A stretch of DNA of 43,606 bases from contig JABDCB010000022.1 in the NCBI GenBank assembly GCA_013288325.1, forward strand, positions 1-43,606. The letters run 5' to 3'. The notes under the pieces are model-generated. The model was not told where the DNA came from and did no database searches. It saw nothing but the letters and a program-made list of their open reading frames with translations. A program made the translations under genes and the position numbers. This DNA is from Bacteroidota bacterium (GTDB taxonomy: Bacteria; Bacteroidota; Bacteroidia; Palsa-965). Below, in pieces: positions 32,560 through 41,628 of this stretch (the stretch's first letter is position 1; every line of letters starts with the position of its first letter).

Positions 32560-34266
32560 ATGAAAAATAGTTTCTTTTTTCTTTTTCTGTTGTTGTCATT
32601 TTTGAACGTGTATGGACAGTCGAGCGATGAATGCGTAAAAAAAGGAAATGCCAAAGTATTGGAGCAGGACTATAAAGGCGCCTTGCTCGACTATAGCAAA
32701 GCCATTACGTTGAATCCCAAAAATGCGAATGCGTATATCGGCAGAGGATTAGCAAAACACAATCTGCATGATTTTAAAGGGGCCATAGCCGACTATTCAT
32801 TGGCCATACAGGTGCAACCAGGTAGTGCAGAAGCTTATAATGACCGTGGAAATGCGAAGGTTCAGCTTCCGGATCTGAAAGGAGCATTGGCCGATTTTTC
32901 AAAAGCAATAGAACTGAAGCCCGATGATGCCGAAGCATATAACAATCGCGGACAGGCAAAGGCAGGATTAAAAGACAATAGCGGAGCCATGGCCGATTAT
33001 ATGAAGGCCATCGTAATCAATCCATCCTTTCCGGAAGCATATTATAACAGGGGAGTGGCCAGGATAGGGGTGATGGATTATGATGATGCTCTTGCCGACT
33101 TTAATAAAGTGGTGGAACTTAAACCGGATATGGTTGCTGCGTATAACTACCGGGGTATTGCAGAAGAAACCAGCAGAAATTATTTGGCCGCCATGACTGA
33201 TTATTCAAAAGCAATTGAACTTAACGCCGCTTACCTGGATGCATACTGTAACAGGGCACATTTAAAAACAGATCTTCAGGATTATGCCGGTGCAAAATCT
33301 GATTATGCATTGGCATTGAAATGCAATCCCAAATCAGGAATGGCATATGCCGGCAGGGGAATGACAAAAATAGTTGCGGGGCAAAGGGATAGTGCCTGTC
33401 TGGATTTTAACAAGGCAAAAGATCTGGGCGAGAAATCGGCATTGTCATTACTGAATAAATATTGTACCGGAGGGGCTATAGCCGACTTCAGCAAAACGAT
33501 AAAACAAAACCCGAAGGATGCAAAAGCATATAACGGAAGAGGACTGGCAAGGAATGATATGCGCGAGTTTCAGGGTGCCATTATAGATTTTTCGAAAGCC
33601 ATTGAGCTGGATGGGGCCTATGCAGAGGCGTATAAAAACAGGGGCGCAGCAAAATATAGTCTCAGCGATATACATGGAGCGATTGATGACTATAACAAGG
33701 CCATTGCTCTAAATCCGAAAGACCCGAAAATGTATGTAAGTCGTGGAAATGCAAAAAATGATTTGAAGGATTATGTGGGCGTCATTGCCGATGAAAGTAA
33801 GGCCATTGAACTGGATTCGGGTGTTGCAGAACCTTACTATAAAAGAGGTTTGGCTCAGCTTGCACTGGATGATTATGAAGGAGCTATCAAAGATCTTACC
33901 AAGTCCATTGCCATAAATCCTGCCTATGCAGATGCTTATAACAACAGGGGTTTTGCCAAATACCGAATGCATGATAACCGGGGAGCAATAGCGGATTATA
34001 CCCAGGCAATCAGCATGAATCCATTAAAAGGCAATGCTTATTTTAACCGGGGTACTGCCAAAATGAAATTGCTGGACAGTGATGGGGCCATACCGGATTT
34101 TGATCAGGCGATCAATTTGAATCCTAAAGATTCAAAAGCGTATATCAACAGAGGGCTGGCTAAAATGATGGCAGGTCAAAAATTTAACGGATGTCTGGAT
34201 ATCAACAAAGCTCTGGAACTGGGTTCTCCTGAAGCACCGGAGCTGATCCGGAAAAATTGCAATTAA
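32560..34266 (+). CDS. Exported TPR-repeat protein, apparently an internal tandem fusion
   Basis: 568 residues. A signal peptide (MKNSFFFLFLLLSFLNVYGQ) is followed by about fifteen 34-residue tetratricopeptide repeats with the pattern AYNNRGxAKxxLxDxxGAIADYxKAIxLNP. At about residues 260-300 a capping repeat with Cys (AGQRDSACLDFNKAKDLGEKSALSLLNKYC) occurs in the middle, and the same kind of cap ends the protein (AGQKFNGCLDINKALELGSPEAPELIRKNC). The protein therefore looks like two TPR units joined head to tail. TPRs mediate protein binding; the partner is unknown. A near-consensus -7 box (TAAATTTC) lies at 32535-32542. Confidence 0.93.
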   Translation: MKNSFFFLFLLLSFLNVYGQSSDECVKKGNAKVLEQDYKGALLDYSKAITLNPKNANAYIGRGLAKHNLHDFKGAIADYSLAIQVQPGSAEAYNDRGNAKVQLPDLKGALADFSKAIELKPDDAEAYNNRGQAKAGLKDNSGAMADYMKAIVINPSFPEAYYNRGVARIGVMDYDDALADFNKVVELKPDMVAAYNYRGIAEETSRNYLAAMTDYSKAIELNAAYLDAYCNRAHLKTDLQDYAGAKSDYALALKCNPKSGMAYAGRGMTKIVAGQRDSACLDFNKAKDLGEKSALSLLNKYCTGGAIADFSKTIKQNPKDAKAYNGRGLARNDMREFQGAIIDFSKAIELDGAYAEAYKNRGAAKYSLSDIHGAIDDYNKAIALNPKDPKMYVSRGNAKNDLKDYVGVIADESKAIELDSGVAEPYYKRGLAQLALDDYEGAIKDLTKSIAINPAYADAYNNRGFAKYRMHDNRGAIADYTQAISMNPLKGNAYFNRGTAKMKLLDSDGAIPDFDQAINLNPKDSKAYINRGLAKMMAGQKFNGCLDINKALELGSPEAPELIRKNCN

Positions 34267-34323
34267 GAACCCCACTCCCGCAATAAGCAGTCTTCGTGCC
34301 TTTTCCGTTCAGGCAACTTATTG

Positions 34324-34914
34324 CTATCCTCTGGCAGATCCAAAGCTATGGCTTCCTGAATTTCCAAAACCACCTCTCCGGGTCATGGTATGTGATGAAT
34401 AACCGGGACGGGAATTGGAATAGGATGCAGCAGGACGTCCGCCAGGTCTTAGACCAACTCCAGGTCTCGCATATGCTCCCCCAGGTCTCATAGCCGGGCG
34501 GTAAGCATAACTGTTACGGGGTCCGTAATAATGGCCGGGAGCATACCGCATACCGGGGCGATAGTGGGCGCCGTTCCAGGCCCAGGGACCTCTGGGGCCA
34601 TAATAATACCTGCCATCCCGATAATAGTGATAATGGGGATAGTAAGAGTAATAGGGATAGTAATAGGGGTAATATGGACCGTAGTAATTGAAATTCAGCA
34701 TATACTGTAACCAGTATTCAGGTTGTGAAGGGTCGTAATATGGATTGTAATACGGGTCGTAACTATACCTGTTATTTCCCTGAAGGGTATCACTTTCAAG
34801 TCCGTCATAGCCGTAGCCTTGTCCATTGTTAGGTTGCGGTCTTTCCTGAGCCAGTAAGGCCGAAAAGGATAAACCTGACAAGAGGGTGAGGAGGATAGAG
34901 GATGATTTTTTCAT
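34324..34914 (-). CDS. Tyr/Pro/Gly/Arg-rich exported protein
   Basis: 196 residues. A signal peptide (MKKSSSILLTLLSGLSFSALLAQ) precedes a low-complexity protein. The middle is Tyr/Pro-rich (YYNPYYDPSQPEYW, then many YYP and YYG units). The C-terminal half is Gly/Arg/Pro/Ser-rich (RPGGAYARPGVGLRPGG) and ends in GNSGSHSFGSARG. It is probably unfolded or an extended envelope/matrix protein. No family can be assigned safely. It converges on the TPR gene, 57 bases apart. Confidence 0.75.
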   Translation of the reverse strand: MKKSSSILLTLLSGLSFSALLAQERPQPNNGQGYGYDGLESDTLQGNNRYSYDPYYNPYYDPSQPEYWLQYMLNFNYYGPYYPYYYPYYSYYPHYHYYRDGRYYYGPRGPWAWNGAHYRPGMRYAPGHYYGPRNSYAYRPAMRPGGAYARPGVGLRPGGRPAASYSNSRPGYSSHTMTRRGGFGNSGSHSFGSARG

Positions 34915-35062
34915 GACACAGGGGGTTGATTACTCTGTTAAACGCAATTCCCTTGCCAGAGTTGACAAATCGGATTAGAAATCTATTAATTACCCTGTTT
35001 TTAACATTTTCAGGATATAACGAAACAGACACTTAATAAGTAATAGAGTCTCCTCGAACTTC

Positions 35063-37033
35063 CTACTTCGTGACTATCACTTTATGAAAAGATCTCACAG
35101 GCCCTTCTGTGACTAATGTATAAACTCCTTGTGGTAAGTAATTAATATCTATGGTTATGTTTCGCTCTATTTCAGAGTCAAATACTACCTTACCTACCAG
35201 ATCAATCAGTTTAACCGATGTCTTTTGAGTAATCCCGGTAATATTTAATGCATTGGTTGCGGGAATAGGAAATACCTTAACACCACTACTAAGCGATTCA
35301 GGTTTGATTCCTGCAATTAATGAGCCTTTTACGTTCGATTTACTGGCATTGAATCCTGATGTGGTACTCCGGGTGGGAGTGCAGGTAATTCCCCAATTCG
35401 TTTCAACTCTCCAACTTCCATTAGGATAGGAGTTGTAATTAGGATCCGTCGCAGTGGTTTGTGTCCCGGAAACGCCAACAACCTGGTGCCATGCTCCTGT
35501 GCTGTTATCATCCCGATATAAAATGTAAGCACTCAAAGTTGGCAATGGAACCGAATCCCCTTCTATGGTGTATTGATTCCAATTAAAAGTCCCGCCTGAT
35601 TGTGTGGCAAACAGGGTGTTGTGGTAAGGGCTTAATCGACTATAGCTTCCATCAATATATCGGACCTGTAATTTATAACGATATGTTCCGGCGTTAGGGT
35701 TGCCTGTAAACGGAAAATATTTTGCTGCTACTGTATCTTCAAACTCACTCAGGGCTGCATATGGAACAGCCCCTATTTGTTCATAATTATTCGTTGTGGT
35801 TTCCCTGAAAACAATAAAGCTGTCAATATTAGTACTAACTGGTTTTTGCCACATGATGACATTGGACATGGAGCTGTCATTTACAGTGACCATGCAAATA
35901 GGAATCACAGGAGGTTGAGTCAATAAGCTGAAAACCGTTCCGTCTCCATAAGTGCCTCCAATAACACAAGTGCCATACAGTCTTGCCCCGATCATCGATA
36001 ATGTGGCGCGGGGTTGTGTTCCGTTTGGCGTGTCGAAATTGAGCAGATTTTGAAAATTAGACCCGCTTGTGTCGATTGAAAACACAGTGCCTAAATTGTT
36101 TGTTCCTCCTCCCGCTGTTGTGCCGTACAAATTAGTTCCCGAAAGGATAAGTGTGCCCATTGGACCTTGTCCATTCGTCGTATTAAAATCAAACAAATCT
36201 CTATACCCTGTCCCATCTGAGTGCAAAGAGAAAATTCTGCCTTTTCCGTAAAGCCCTCCTCCATCTGTGCACCCGAATATTGTATTTCCGGATATGACAA
36301 CAGATCCGAATGGCATATCGCCGTTGGCCGAATTAAAATTGAGTATATCCGTAAATCCGGTACCATCGGTATGCATTGAAAACAAAACACCATCTCCGGA
36401 AGCACCTCCGTAAAGTGTTGTACCATACATCGTATTTCCGGAAACTACCAATGCCCCATATCCGGGGAATTGTCCATCGCTCCCATGAAAACTATAGAGA
36501 TTTAAATAACCAGTTCCATTTGTATTGATGGAAAAGATATTACCTCGGTCAGGACCGCCTGCTCCGTATGTCATACCATAAAGTACATTTCCAGAAATCG
36601 TTAACGTTCCATCCGGAACTGCCCCTCCAAATGCGGTACCAACAAGACTATCGCCACTTATGCTATCACCACTGAAGTAATGCAAATTGGCATAACCGGT
36701 CAAATCCGTATGGATTGAAAATATACCGCCGGAGCCCTTGGGTCCACCACCACTACACATTCCATATAAAATATTTCCGGCCCTGATTAGAGAACCATAA
36801 GGGTTAACAATATCAGTCATTGTATACTCTATCAACCCCGTTCCATCTGTATGAAGAGAGAAAAGTTTGTTGTCGTTTGTCATTCCGTACAAAACGCTAT
36901 CATTCGCGTCTGGGATTACGGAGCCAAAGGGTTGACTACCATTCGAATTATTGAAATCAAGTAATTTGGTGTATTGGGCCTTGACAGTGCCCAGGTACAT
37001 GATTAGGAGGGCAAAAAGGTAAATCTTTTTCAT
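35063..37033 (-). CDS. Secreted GloVer-repeat protein with T9SS sorting domain
   Basis: 656 residues. The signal peptide is MKKIYLFALLIMYLGTVKAQ. Residues 25-380 are about nine repeats of roughly 40 residues of the type F.N..G..P.G.LI.SG..LYGTT..GG....GT.FS..TDGTG, the choice-of-anchor tandem repeat (GloVer) pattern, expected to fold as a beta-propeller or ladder. A fibronectin-like region follows (VTVNDSSMSNVIMWQKPVST through about residue 540). The end is a T9SS type A sorting domain: VKVFPIPATNALNITG, KTSVKLIDLVGKVVFDSEI and LPQGVYTLVTEGPVRSFHKVIVTK. Predicted to be secreted by T9SS to the cell surface or medium. Ligand unknown. Monocistronic. Confidence 0.9.
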   Translation of the reverse strand: MKKIYLFALLIMYLGTVKAQYTKLLDFNNSNGSQPFGSVIPDANDSVLYGMTNDNKLFSLHTDGTGLIEYTMTDIVNPYGSLIRAGNILYGMCSGGGPKGSGGIFSIHTDLTGYANLHYFSGDSISGDSLVGTAFGGAVPDGTLTISGNVLYGMTYGAGGPDRGNIFSINTNGTGYLNLYSFHGSDGQFPGYGALVVSGNTMYGTTLYGGASGDGVLFSMHTDGTGFTDILNFNSANGDMPFGSVVISGNTIFGCTDGGGLYGKGRIFSLHSDGTGYRDLFDFNTTNGQGPMGTLILSGTNLYGTTAGGGTNNLGTVFSIDTSGSNFQNLLNFDTPNGTQPRATLSMIGARLYGTCVIGGTYGDGTVFSLLTQPPVIPICMVTVNDSSMSNVIMWQKPVSTNIDSFIVFRETTTNNYEQIGAVPYAALSEFEDTVAAKYFPFTGNPNAGTYRYKLQVRYIDGSYSRLSPYHNTLFATQSGGTFNWNQYTIEGDSVPLPTLSAYILYRDDNSTGAWHQVVGVSGTQTTATDPNYNSYPNGSWRVETNWGITCTPTRSTTSGFNASKSNVKGSLIAGIKPESLSSGVKVFPIPATNALNITGITQKTSVKLIDLVGKVVFDSEIERNITIDINYLPQGVYTLVTEGPVRSFHKVIVTK

Positions 37034-37333
37034 AGTTTCATACGTAAGTTGAGTGATAGCACTTTTTTCAGCATCGGTTGGGTGAGAAAGTCTACAGGAT
37101 GTCCATCATTAATAAAGCTAAAAGGTGTCCTAATTTCGATGATAATGATTCTGGACACCCCTTCTCTACCTGCTAATATAAACAAAATGTTCCAAATCAA
37201 GATGTACAATTCATTGAATCTGATGGAGATATGAATAATGTGATTTTGCTGACCGATAAAAGAGGGGCCGTGGGGTGAGTAAAAAGAAGTGGATTACCCC
37301 TCCTTCGTCGGGGTGATCCTGAAGAGGGGGCTT
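37034..37333. other. 300-bp gap upstream of the GloVer gene, no gene called
   Basis: No gene is supported. A weak open frame on the plus strand (about 60 residues from 37049) is not protein-like. No clear promoter for the minus-strand gene was found. The only structure seen is the hairpin at 37291-37319. Confidence 0.5.
37291..37319. repeat. Hairpin element, REP-like
   Basis: GGATTACCCC pairs with GGGGTGATCC around the loop TCCTTCGTC, a 10-bp stem with one wobble pair. It lies just outside the inverted duplication next to tRNA-Gln and resembles dispersed palindromic repeats rather than a terminator (no T-tract). Confidence 0.5.
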
Positions 37334-37470
37334 AACAAACAATGATGAACAACCCTCTTCGCTTCACTCAGATGGTTGTTTTAATTCCCATCCTTCACAA
37401 AATAAATTTTGTGTCGGCTGGAAATTAAAACAACCCTTGCTATTGCAAGGGTTGTTCATCATTGTTTGTT
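37334..37470. repeat. 137-bp inverted duplication abutting tRNA-Gln
   Basis: Perfect 23-bp terminal arms lie at 37334-37356 and 37448-37470. Inner arms GGTTGTTTTAATTCC and GGAAATTAAAACAACC differ by one base, and the centre ACAAAAT-AA-ATTTTGT is palindromic. The right half is the tRNA-Gln terminator region; the left half is its mirror copy with a changed hairpin loop. Confidence 0.75.
37429..37456 (-). terminator. tRNA-Gln terminator
   Basis: Read on the minus strand: AACAACCCTTGC, loop AATA, GCAAGGGTTGTT, then TTAATTT. A perfect 12-bp stem with T-tract, 13 bases after the mature tRNA end. Confidence 0.85.
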
Positions 37471-37539
37471 GCCCGAGATGGATTCGAACCACCACAAACT
37501 GAACCAAAATCAGTTGTCCTGCCATTAGACGATCGGGCA
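37469..37539 (-). tRNA. tRNA-Gln (UUG)
   Basis: The minus strand folds as a cloverleaf: acceptor TGCCCGA with TCGGGCA, anticodon stem ACTGA/TCAGT with loop TTTTGGT giving anticodon TTG (codon CAA), and T-arm GGTGGTTCGAATCCATC. 71 bases including discriminator A; CCA is not encoded. Confidence 0.95.
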
Positions 37540-37565
37540 GCAATATTCTCGATCTTTAAGGATTG

Positions 37566-37595
37566 CAAAAGTAGTAATTTAATAATTATGGCAAA
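37566..37595 (-). promoter_or_regulatory. tRNA-Gln promoter
   Basis: Minus strand: TTTG (37595-37592), an 18-base spacer, then TACTTTTG (37573-37566), a full consensus match. Transcription should start about 20 bases before the mature 5' end. Confidence 0.72.
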
Positions 37596-37678
37596 ATAAA
37601 TATCCGTCCCGGTCATACCGACCTGCTTGCCGCCACTATTTTTATTAAATTCGCCCCTTATTGATCTGCTAACATACA

Positions 37679-40600
37679 ATGACTAACTACCGGAAACTCA
37701 ATAATATCATCGGCTGGATCGTATTCGTTCTGGCGGCTATTATCTATTGCTCTACCATCGAACCCACTGCCAGTTTCTGGGATTGTGGGGAATATATCTC
37801 AACCGCTTATAAACTGGAGGTGGGTCACCCTCCGGGAGCCCCCTTATTCCAGATGATAGGCCGTATTTTCTCCCTCTTTGCCTTCGGCGACGTGATGAAA
37901 GTAGCCAAAATGGTTAATATCATGACGGCTCTTTGTTCAGCCTTCACCATTCAGTTTTTGTTTTGGTCTATCACCTATATCGCCAAAAAATTTATTGCCA
38001 AAGGCACCGAAATGACCCAGGGTCAGATCTATGCTATCCTCGGTAGCGGTTTTGTCGGGGCCATGGCTTATTCGTTTACAGATTCTTTCTGGTTCTCTGC
38101 GGTAGAGGGAGAAGTATATGGAATGTCCTCCTTTTTTACCGCCATTGTTTTCTGGTCCATCCTTAAATGGGATGCTGAAGAAGATGAAGGTACCTCTAAC
38201 CGATGGCTGGTATTTATTGCCTATCTCGTAGGTCTCTCCATCGGGGTACACTTGCTCAACCTGCTTGCCATACCGGCTATGGTTTTTGTTTACTATTTCA
38301 AAAAATTCAAAACCACCAATTGGGGTGTTGTCATTACAGGCATAATTGCTGTAGTTATTCTGGGGGCCATTCAGGGATATATCATCCCCGGAATCGTAGC
38401 ACTGGCGTCCAAATTCGAACTGTTTTTTGTAAATACCGTTCACCTTCCGTTCAACTCCGGAACCATCATTTATTTTCTCACTATTCTGGCTATTGTGATT
38501 CTCGGTTTGAAATATACAAAAGCCAAAAAGTTGATCCACTGGAATACCGGTATCCTCGCCTTTGCAGTTCTTATCATCGGGTACTCTTCTTTCTTCCTGT
38601 TGGTGATCCGCTCCAATGCAAAAACACCGTTGAATGAAAACGATCCTTCGGATGCCGTAAAACTTCTTTCGTATCTGAACCGGGAACAGTATGGTGACTG
38701 GCCTCTTACCACCGGCCCGTATTTCGATGCTCCCGTTGATCAGAGTGTTCCCTATAAAGATGGAAGCCCGGTTTATAAAAAAGATGAAGAAGCGAAGAAA
38801 TATGTCATGACTTCGGATGGTAAAGGAGCCGGAGGGCCTACCTACCGCAAGGAATTATCTACCGTGTTCCCCCGTATGTGGAGCCCTCAGCATGAAAAAG
38901 ATTATATCCGTTGGGCAGGGATCAATACCGAACGGAAAATTATCCTGGATGGGGATACGTTGATTAAACCCACTTTTGGTGAAAATATTTCCTACTTCGT
39001 CAAGTATCAGATCGACTGGATGTACTTCCGTTATTTCCTCTGGAACTTTGCCGGACGGCAAAATGATATCCAGGGTCACGGAGACAAGCTTACCGGTAAC
39101 GGACTGACCGGAATAAAAGTGATAGACAAAATAAAACTGGGCCCTCAGGATAACCTGCCCGAAAGTATAACGCACAATAAAGGCTATAACCGTTTTTATT
39201 TGCTGCCACTGTTGCTGGGAATGATCGGTATGATTTACCAGATTAATAAAGACTGGAAAAATGCACTGGTTATTTTCCTCCTGTTCTTTTTTACGGGTCT
39301 GGCCATTGTTGTTTACCTGAACCAGTATCCTAATCAGCCCCGCGAACGGGACTATGCTTATGCAGGTTCGTTCTATGCATTTGCATTCTGGATCGGACTG
39401 GGTGTGTATGCTATCTGGGACTGGACCAAGAAATACTATTCTCCAAACCTCGCTGCTATCCTTACCACCGCTGCCTGCACACTGGCAGTGCCGGGCTTAA
39501 TGGGTAAAGAAGGATGGGATGATCACGACCGTTCACACCGCTATACCTGCCGCGATTTTGCAAAGAATTATCTGAACTCCTGTGAAAAGAATGCTATCCT
39601 TTTTACAAACGGTGATAATGATACCTTCCCTTTATGGTATGTACAGGAAGTAGAAAACTATCGTACCGATGTTCGTGTTGTAAATCTGAGTCTGTTGCAA
39701 ACCGACTGGTATATTGATCAGATGAAACGTGCGGCGTACGATTCCAAACCGGTTCCGTTTTCTCTTACTCACGATCAGTATATACAGGGTAAACGAGATG
39801 TGGTATATGTGCTGGACAAAGGCCTGAAAGGATTTTATCCCTGCAAAGAGGTGGTTGATTTTGTTGGCAGCGACGATCCTACAAAAAAACTGACCGAACG
39901 TAACGGCGCTCCGAGTGATTATATTCCTACCCGCCACTTACGGATTCCGGTTGATAAAGAAAAAGTAAAACAGAATGGAACCGTTCCGGCAGATACACCA
40001 GACAGTCTTATTGTCGATAATATCGATTGGGTGCTGAACAAAAATTATCTGCTCAAAAATGATTTGATGGTGCTGGATTTGCTGGCAACCAATAATTGGG
40101 AACGTCCTATTTATTTTGCTTCCACCACCGGTTCGGAAAGCTATATGAATCTGGAACCTTATTTCCAACTGGAAGGTCTGGCATACCGCCTTACTCCTAT
40201 GAAGGTAAATCCCGCTGTTGCTGCAAAAAGCCGTGGCGAACAGATGCGCATCAATACCGATATCATGTACAGAAATGTCATGGATAAATTCCTTTGGGGT
40301 GGTATGGATTCTCCGTGCATCTATATGGACGAAAATAATATGCGTATGGCCGTTAATCTCCGTCTGCAGATGAACAGCCTGGCAGAAAGCCTGGTGGAAG
40401 AAGGACATAAAGATAAAGCCTTGAAAGTGATAGAACGTTGTTTGGAGGTAATGCCCGAACGCAACGTACCGTATGACGGTGCTATGTTTTATGTACTCAG
40501 CGCCTGGTATCACGCCGGAGGAGGTGATAAATGCAACGCATTGACAAGAAGATTGTTTGATATTCTTGAAAAGGAATTGCGTTATGTGGTGGCACTTAAA

Positions 40601-40777
40601 CAAGACGATCATTCCATGTCAATTCCTTATCAGGGACGGCAGGCAGCCTACTATCTGCAAGGACTTGTTGAACTGGCCGATCAGAACAAGCAGCCGGAAC
40701 TGGCTAAAGAACTGAAGGCACGTTTTGAAGCCATGAAGCCTTTGATGGAAATGGTAAATAGTTACGCCGGGGGATAG
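37679..40777 (+). CDS. DUF2723 multi-spanning membrane protein
   Basis: 1032 residues. The N-terminal half has about ten to twelve membrane helices. The opening IIYCSTIEPTASFWDCGEYISTAYKLEVGHPPGAPLFQMIGRIFSLFAFG is the DUF2723 signature; its Asp/Glu pair (DCGE) in the first outer loop is the layout of GT-C glycosyltransferases that use lipid-linked sugars. Further helices follow (VFLLFFFTGLAIVVYLNQYPNQPRERDYAYAGSFYAFAFWIGLGVYAIW), then a soluble C-terminal domain from about residue 620 (NAILFTNGDNDTFPLWYVQEVENYRTDVRVVNLSLL). A role in protein or surface O-glycosylation in Bacteroidota is likely from the family but not shown here. It is followed 3 bases later by a polysaccharide deacetylase. 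Confidence 0.93.
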   Translation: MTNYRKLNNIIGWIVFVLAAIIYCSTIEPTASFWDCGEYISTAYKLEVGHPPGAPLFQMIGRIFSLFAFGDVMKVAKMVNIMTALCSAFTIQFLFWSITYIAKKFIAKGTEMTQGQIYAILGSGFVGAMAYSFTDSFWFSAVEGEVYGMSSFFTAIVFWSILKWDAEEDEGTSNRWLVFIAYLVGLSIGVHLLNLLAIPAMVFVYYFKKFKTTNWGVVITGIIAVVILGAIQGYIIPGIVALASKFELFFVNTVHLPFNSGTIIYFLTILAIVILGLKYTKAKKLIHWNTGILAFAVLIIGYSSFFLLVIRSNAKTPLNENDPSDAVKLLSYLNREQYGDWPLTTGPYFDAPVDQSVPYKDGSPVYKKDEEAKKYVMTSDGKGAGGPTYRKELSTVFPRMWSPQHEKDYIRWAGINTERKIILDGDTLIKPTFGENISYFVKYQIDWMYFRYFLWNFAGRQNDIQGHGDKLTGNGLTGIKVIDKIKLGPQDNLPESITHNKGYNRFYLLPLLLGMIGMIYQINKDWKNALVIFLLFFFTGLAIVVYLNQYPNQPRERDYAYAGSFYAFAFWIGLGVYAIWDWTKKYYSPNLAAILTTAACTLAVPGLMGKEGWDDHDRSHRYTCRDFAKNYLNSCEKNAILFTNGDNDTFPLWYVQEVENYRTDVRVVNLSLLQTDWYIDQMKRAAYDSKPVPFSLTHDQYIQGKRDVVYVLDKGLKGFYPCKEVVDFVGSDDPTKKLTERNGAPSDYIPTRHLRIPVDKEKVKQNGTVPADTPDSLIVDNIDWVLNKNYLLKNDLMVLDLLATNNWERPIYFASTTGSESYMNLEPYFQLEGLAYRLTPMKVNPAVAAKSRGEQMRINTDIMYRNVMDKFLWGGMDSPCIYMDENNMRMAVNLRLQMNSLAESLVEEGHKDKALKVIERCLEVMPERNVPYDGAMFYVLSAWYHAGGGDKCNALTRRLFDILEKELRYVVALKQDDHSMSIPYQGRQAAYYLQGLVELADQNKQPELAKELKARFEAMKPLMEMVNSYAGG

Positions 40778-40780
40778 GCC

Positions 40781-41395
40781 GTGTTTCTGGTACGCCCTCC
40801 CATATTGCTGAAGAAACTGTATCCGAGTCTTCTCTGGAAAGTGAATACTCAGGAGAAAGAAGTATACCTCAGCTTTGACGATGGCCCCCACCCGGAAATA
40901 ACGCCGTGGGTGCTGGATGTGTTAAATGATTTTCAGGCAAAAGCCATTTTTTTCTGCGTAGGTGAAAATGTGGAACGCTACCCGGACGTGTACCGGCGTA
41001 TTCTGGACGAAGGACATTATTGCGGCAATCATACCAACAATCACCTTAATGGATGGAACAGCGATTCGGCTGTTTATCTCAAAAGTGTAGCGGCTTGCGC
41101 GCGTCTGGTGCACACAAATTTTTTCAGACCGCCTTACGGTAGACTTAAAAATACACAAGCCAAACGTATCAGCCGTCATTACCGTATTGTCATGTGGGAT
41201 GTACTCAGCGGCGATTTCGATCGCACGATTACTCCTGAAAAATGTCTGGAAAATACCTTGCATTATTCCCGTCCCGGCTCTATCGTTGTTTTTCACGACA
41301 GCCTGAAAGCAAGAAAAAATCTGTTCAGTGTACTTCCCCTTTATCTTACTGAAATGAAAAACAGAGGATATCGGTTTCCGTTGCTTCCGGGTTAA
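40781..41395 (+). CDS. Polysaccharide deacetylase (NodB/CE4)
   Basis: 204 residues, starting with GTG at 40781, 3 bases after the DUF2723 stop, so translation is probably coupled. All NodB motifs are present: SFDDGPHP with Asp33/Asp34, GNHTNNH with metal-binding His84 and His88, FRPPYG (115-120), MWDVLSGDFD (138-147) and VVFHDS with His172. It removes N- or O-acetyl groups from a sugar polymer such as peptidoglycan or a surface glycan. There is no clear signal peptide (RPPILLKKLYPSLLWKV is only weakly hydrophobic), so cytosolic or membrane-associated action is possible. Confidence 0.92.
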   Translation: MFLVRPPILLKKLYPSLLWKVNTQEKEVYLSFDDGPHPEITPWVLDVLNDFQAKAIFFCVGENVERYPDVYRRILDEGHYCGNHTNNHLNGWNSDSAVYLKSVAACARLVHTNFFRPPYGRLKNTQAKRISRHYRIVMWDVLSGDFDRTITPEKCLENTLHYSRPGSIVVFHDSLKARKNLFSVLPLYLTEMKNRGYRFPLLPG

Positions 41396-41405
41396 AATTC
41401 AATGT

Positions 41406-41453
41406 GGTCATCGTGAGCGAAGCTTGTGGGGAGAGCGAAGGACTACAATGACC
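41406..41453. repeat. Dispersed REP-like repeat
   Basis: GGTCAT ... ATGACC ends enclose GTGAGCGAAGC and GAGCGAAGGAC. This matches from memory the widely scattered GTCATCCTGAGCGAAGCGAAGGA type of intergenic repeat. No coding content. Confidence 0.55.
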
Positions 41454-41493
41454 CTGTTGAGTCATGGAGCGGGTTTGTGTGTAAGTGAGCTTC

Positions 41494-41606
41494 TATCCTC
41501 CCCCTGCCCCCTCCAAAGGGGGATAGGATTCGTGTCCTTTCAAGTTTATCCCCTCTAAAGGGGGACACGGCTTTTATCCCCCTTTGGAGGGGGCAGGGGG
41601 AGGATA
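41494..41606. repeat. Long palindromic element with perfect 32-bp arms
   Basis: The arm at 41494-41525 is the exact reverse complement of 41575-41606; both are C/G-rich with the core CCCCTCCAAAGGGGG. The 49-bp loop has an inner stem CGTGTCC/GGACACG and a third, degenerate copy of the arm end (ATCCCCTCTAAAGGGGG). Motifs of this kind recur between genes in many Bacteroidota; a MITE- or REP-like origin is inferred. Confidence 0.85.
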
Positions 41607-41628
41607 ATCGTATCCTCTTCATATACAC

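Noticed and set aside
37679-41395. Biosynthetic gene cluster
   Set aside because: Only one membrane glycosyltransferase-like gene and one deacetylase are present; no further sugar or lipid genes follow.
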